Below, piece after piece: positions 4,583 to 5,315 of a DNA stretch of 5,315 bases. Source of the DNA: DASYAN01 sp036501345 (GTDB taxonomy: Bacteria; Chloroflexota; Ktedonobacteria; Ktedonobacterales; Ktedonobacteraceae). Position 1 is the stretch's first letter; each line of letters opens with the position of its first letter. The notes under the pieces were generated by a model, which was not told the DNA's origin, searched no databases, and saw only the letters and a list, made by a program, of their open reading frames with translations. The stretch is taken from NCBI GenBank assembly GCA_036501345.1, contig DASYAN010000131.1, forward strand, positions 1 to 5,315, in the 5' to 3' direction. A program made the translations under genes and the position numbers.

Positions 4583-5315
4583 TCAGGCACCAAGAGCTTG
4601 TGCCCATTGCAGGAGGCGTGCCTGACGTTCTGCCTCATTGGATGGCAAGTTCAGAGGTCGGCCACGTGCATCGATAATGAGGCCAATTAAACCTCCATCG
4701 ATCTCTTCGGCAGCACGTGCACGCTCTCCTGGTCCCAACCCGACGTCAACCCCTGGAGCAGGAAATAATGTGAGCAGAGCCTGTTCATTAATGCCTAATG
4801 GAATAACCTCAATTGAGCCTGCTATCACATCAACGCTCACCTGTTTGCCGTTACTATACTCAAGACCAACAGTCACTGCTGTTTGCCCTAACAAGAGATT
4901 ACCAAAGGGAATTACACAGGTACCGAGACGGTAGGAGACAGCATCGTTTTCATTAACTTGCACTGCGGCAATGGGTGCGACTGTCGCCACAGCTCCAAGC
5001 TGTGAGACAAGCATAGTGCGGTCCAGTAGAAGCGAGGTGACACCACGCGGTTGAAGTGCATCAAGTAACATCAAGGCAATTTGCCCATACTTGGGAGCAC
5101 GCGCCAGAACCCCACCGGTAGCAAGGATCAGGTCGATGTTTGGCCACTCTGCATTGTTGCCTCTTGCAGCCTTGAAAGTCTGAGTGATAGCCTCACGCGC
5201 AAATGCTTGGATGACCTGTAACTCCCAGGTATTGCTAGGTGGCGCATGGGGATGGGTCATGCGATTGAGTACAAACTGCCGTATCTGCTCTTCAGAAACA
5301 CCAAACGGCAACCAA
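4583..5315 (-). CDS. glmL: GlmL-like (glutamate mutase accessory MutL family) protein, C-terminal part
   Basis: The frame is open at the right edge, so about 243 C-terminal residues of a protein usually near 600 are present. A TTG at 5311 is an internal Leu codon preceded in frame by Trp, not a start. The family belongs to the ASKHA (actin/hsp70/acetate kinase) ATPase fold; its first members lie beside the B12-dependent glutamate mutase genes mutS and mutE and are thought to be accessory or reactivating proteins. Diagnostic features are DLILATGGVLARAPKYGQIA (60-79 of the fragment), LMLLDALQPRGVTSLLLDR (80-98) and the C-terminal GGLIGLIIDARGRPLNLPSN (206-225). It is not the mismatch-repair MutL. 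No mutase subunit is visible in the window, so a link to glutamate fermentation is not supported here. The 3446-4429 gene follows on the same strand after 153 nt. Confidence 0.85.
   Translation of the reverse strand, partial: WLPFGVSEEQIRQFVLNRMTHPHAPPSNTWELQVIQAFAREAITQTFKAARGNNAEWPNIDLILATGGVLARAPKYGQIALMLLDALQPRGVTSLLLDRTMLVSQLGAVATVAPIAAVQVNENDAVSYRLGTCVIPFGNLLLGQTAVTVGLEYSNGKQVSVDVIAGSIEVIPLGINEQALLTLFPAPGVDVGLGPGERARAAEEIDGGLIGLIIDARGRPLNLPSNEAERQARLLQWAQALGA

Noticed and set aside
5309..5311. TTG start codon for the right-hand gene
   Set aside because: The frame remains open upstream to the window edge and the remaining protein is less than half the family's length, so this TTG is an internal Leu codon.

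Overview
The window looks like a chromosomal segment of a Chloroflexota bacterium, possibly near the Ktedonobacteria. This is inferred from the protein families rather than a marker gene: a GlmL-type ASKHA protein directly followed by a second protein ending in a KOW/SH3-like barrel, a pairing I associate with Chloroflexota, together with GpmI and a low-complexity TPM-like membrane protein. Base composition is moderate, near half G+C. I see no rRNA, tRNA, CRISPR array, insertion sequence or phage gene.

Layout, left to right. Bases 1-250 are non-coding apart from a possible minus-strand gene start at the left edge, and they hold a strong hairpin (194-221). At 251-1309 (minus) is a two-membrane-segment protein with a degenerate TPM-like domain and Pro/Gln/Gly and Gly/Asp repeats. 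At 1380-1699 (minus) lie the remains of a small gene of about 105 codons, readable only across two frame changes. At 1783-3369 (plus) is an intact gpmI, the glycolytic cofactor-independent phosphoglycerate mutase. Between gpmI and the convergent gene at 3446-4429 (minus) is a short intergenic segment with a perfect 15-bp terminator hairpin whose arms are DnaA-box sequences, plus a third identical box. At 4583-5315 (minus) is the C-terminal part of a GlmL-like protein cut by the window edge. It lies upstream of the 3446-4429 gene on the same strand, and the 153-bp gap between them carries an imperfect 35-bp direct repeat.

GpmI is a housekeeping enzyme transcribed alone on the plus strand. The two right-hand minus-strand genes form a probable conserved pair whose biochemical role in this lineage is not established. 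The two left-hand minus-strand genes (the broken one and the TPM-like one) may once have been co-transcribed. The signals most worth a second look are the triple DnaA box, the frame-broken small gene and the 35-bp direct repeat. Nothing seen amounts to a complete new system.
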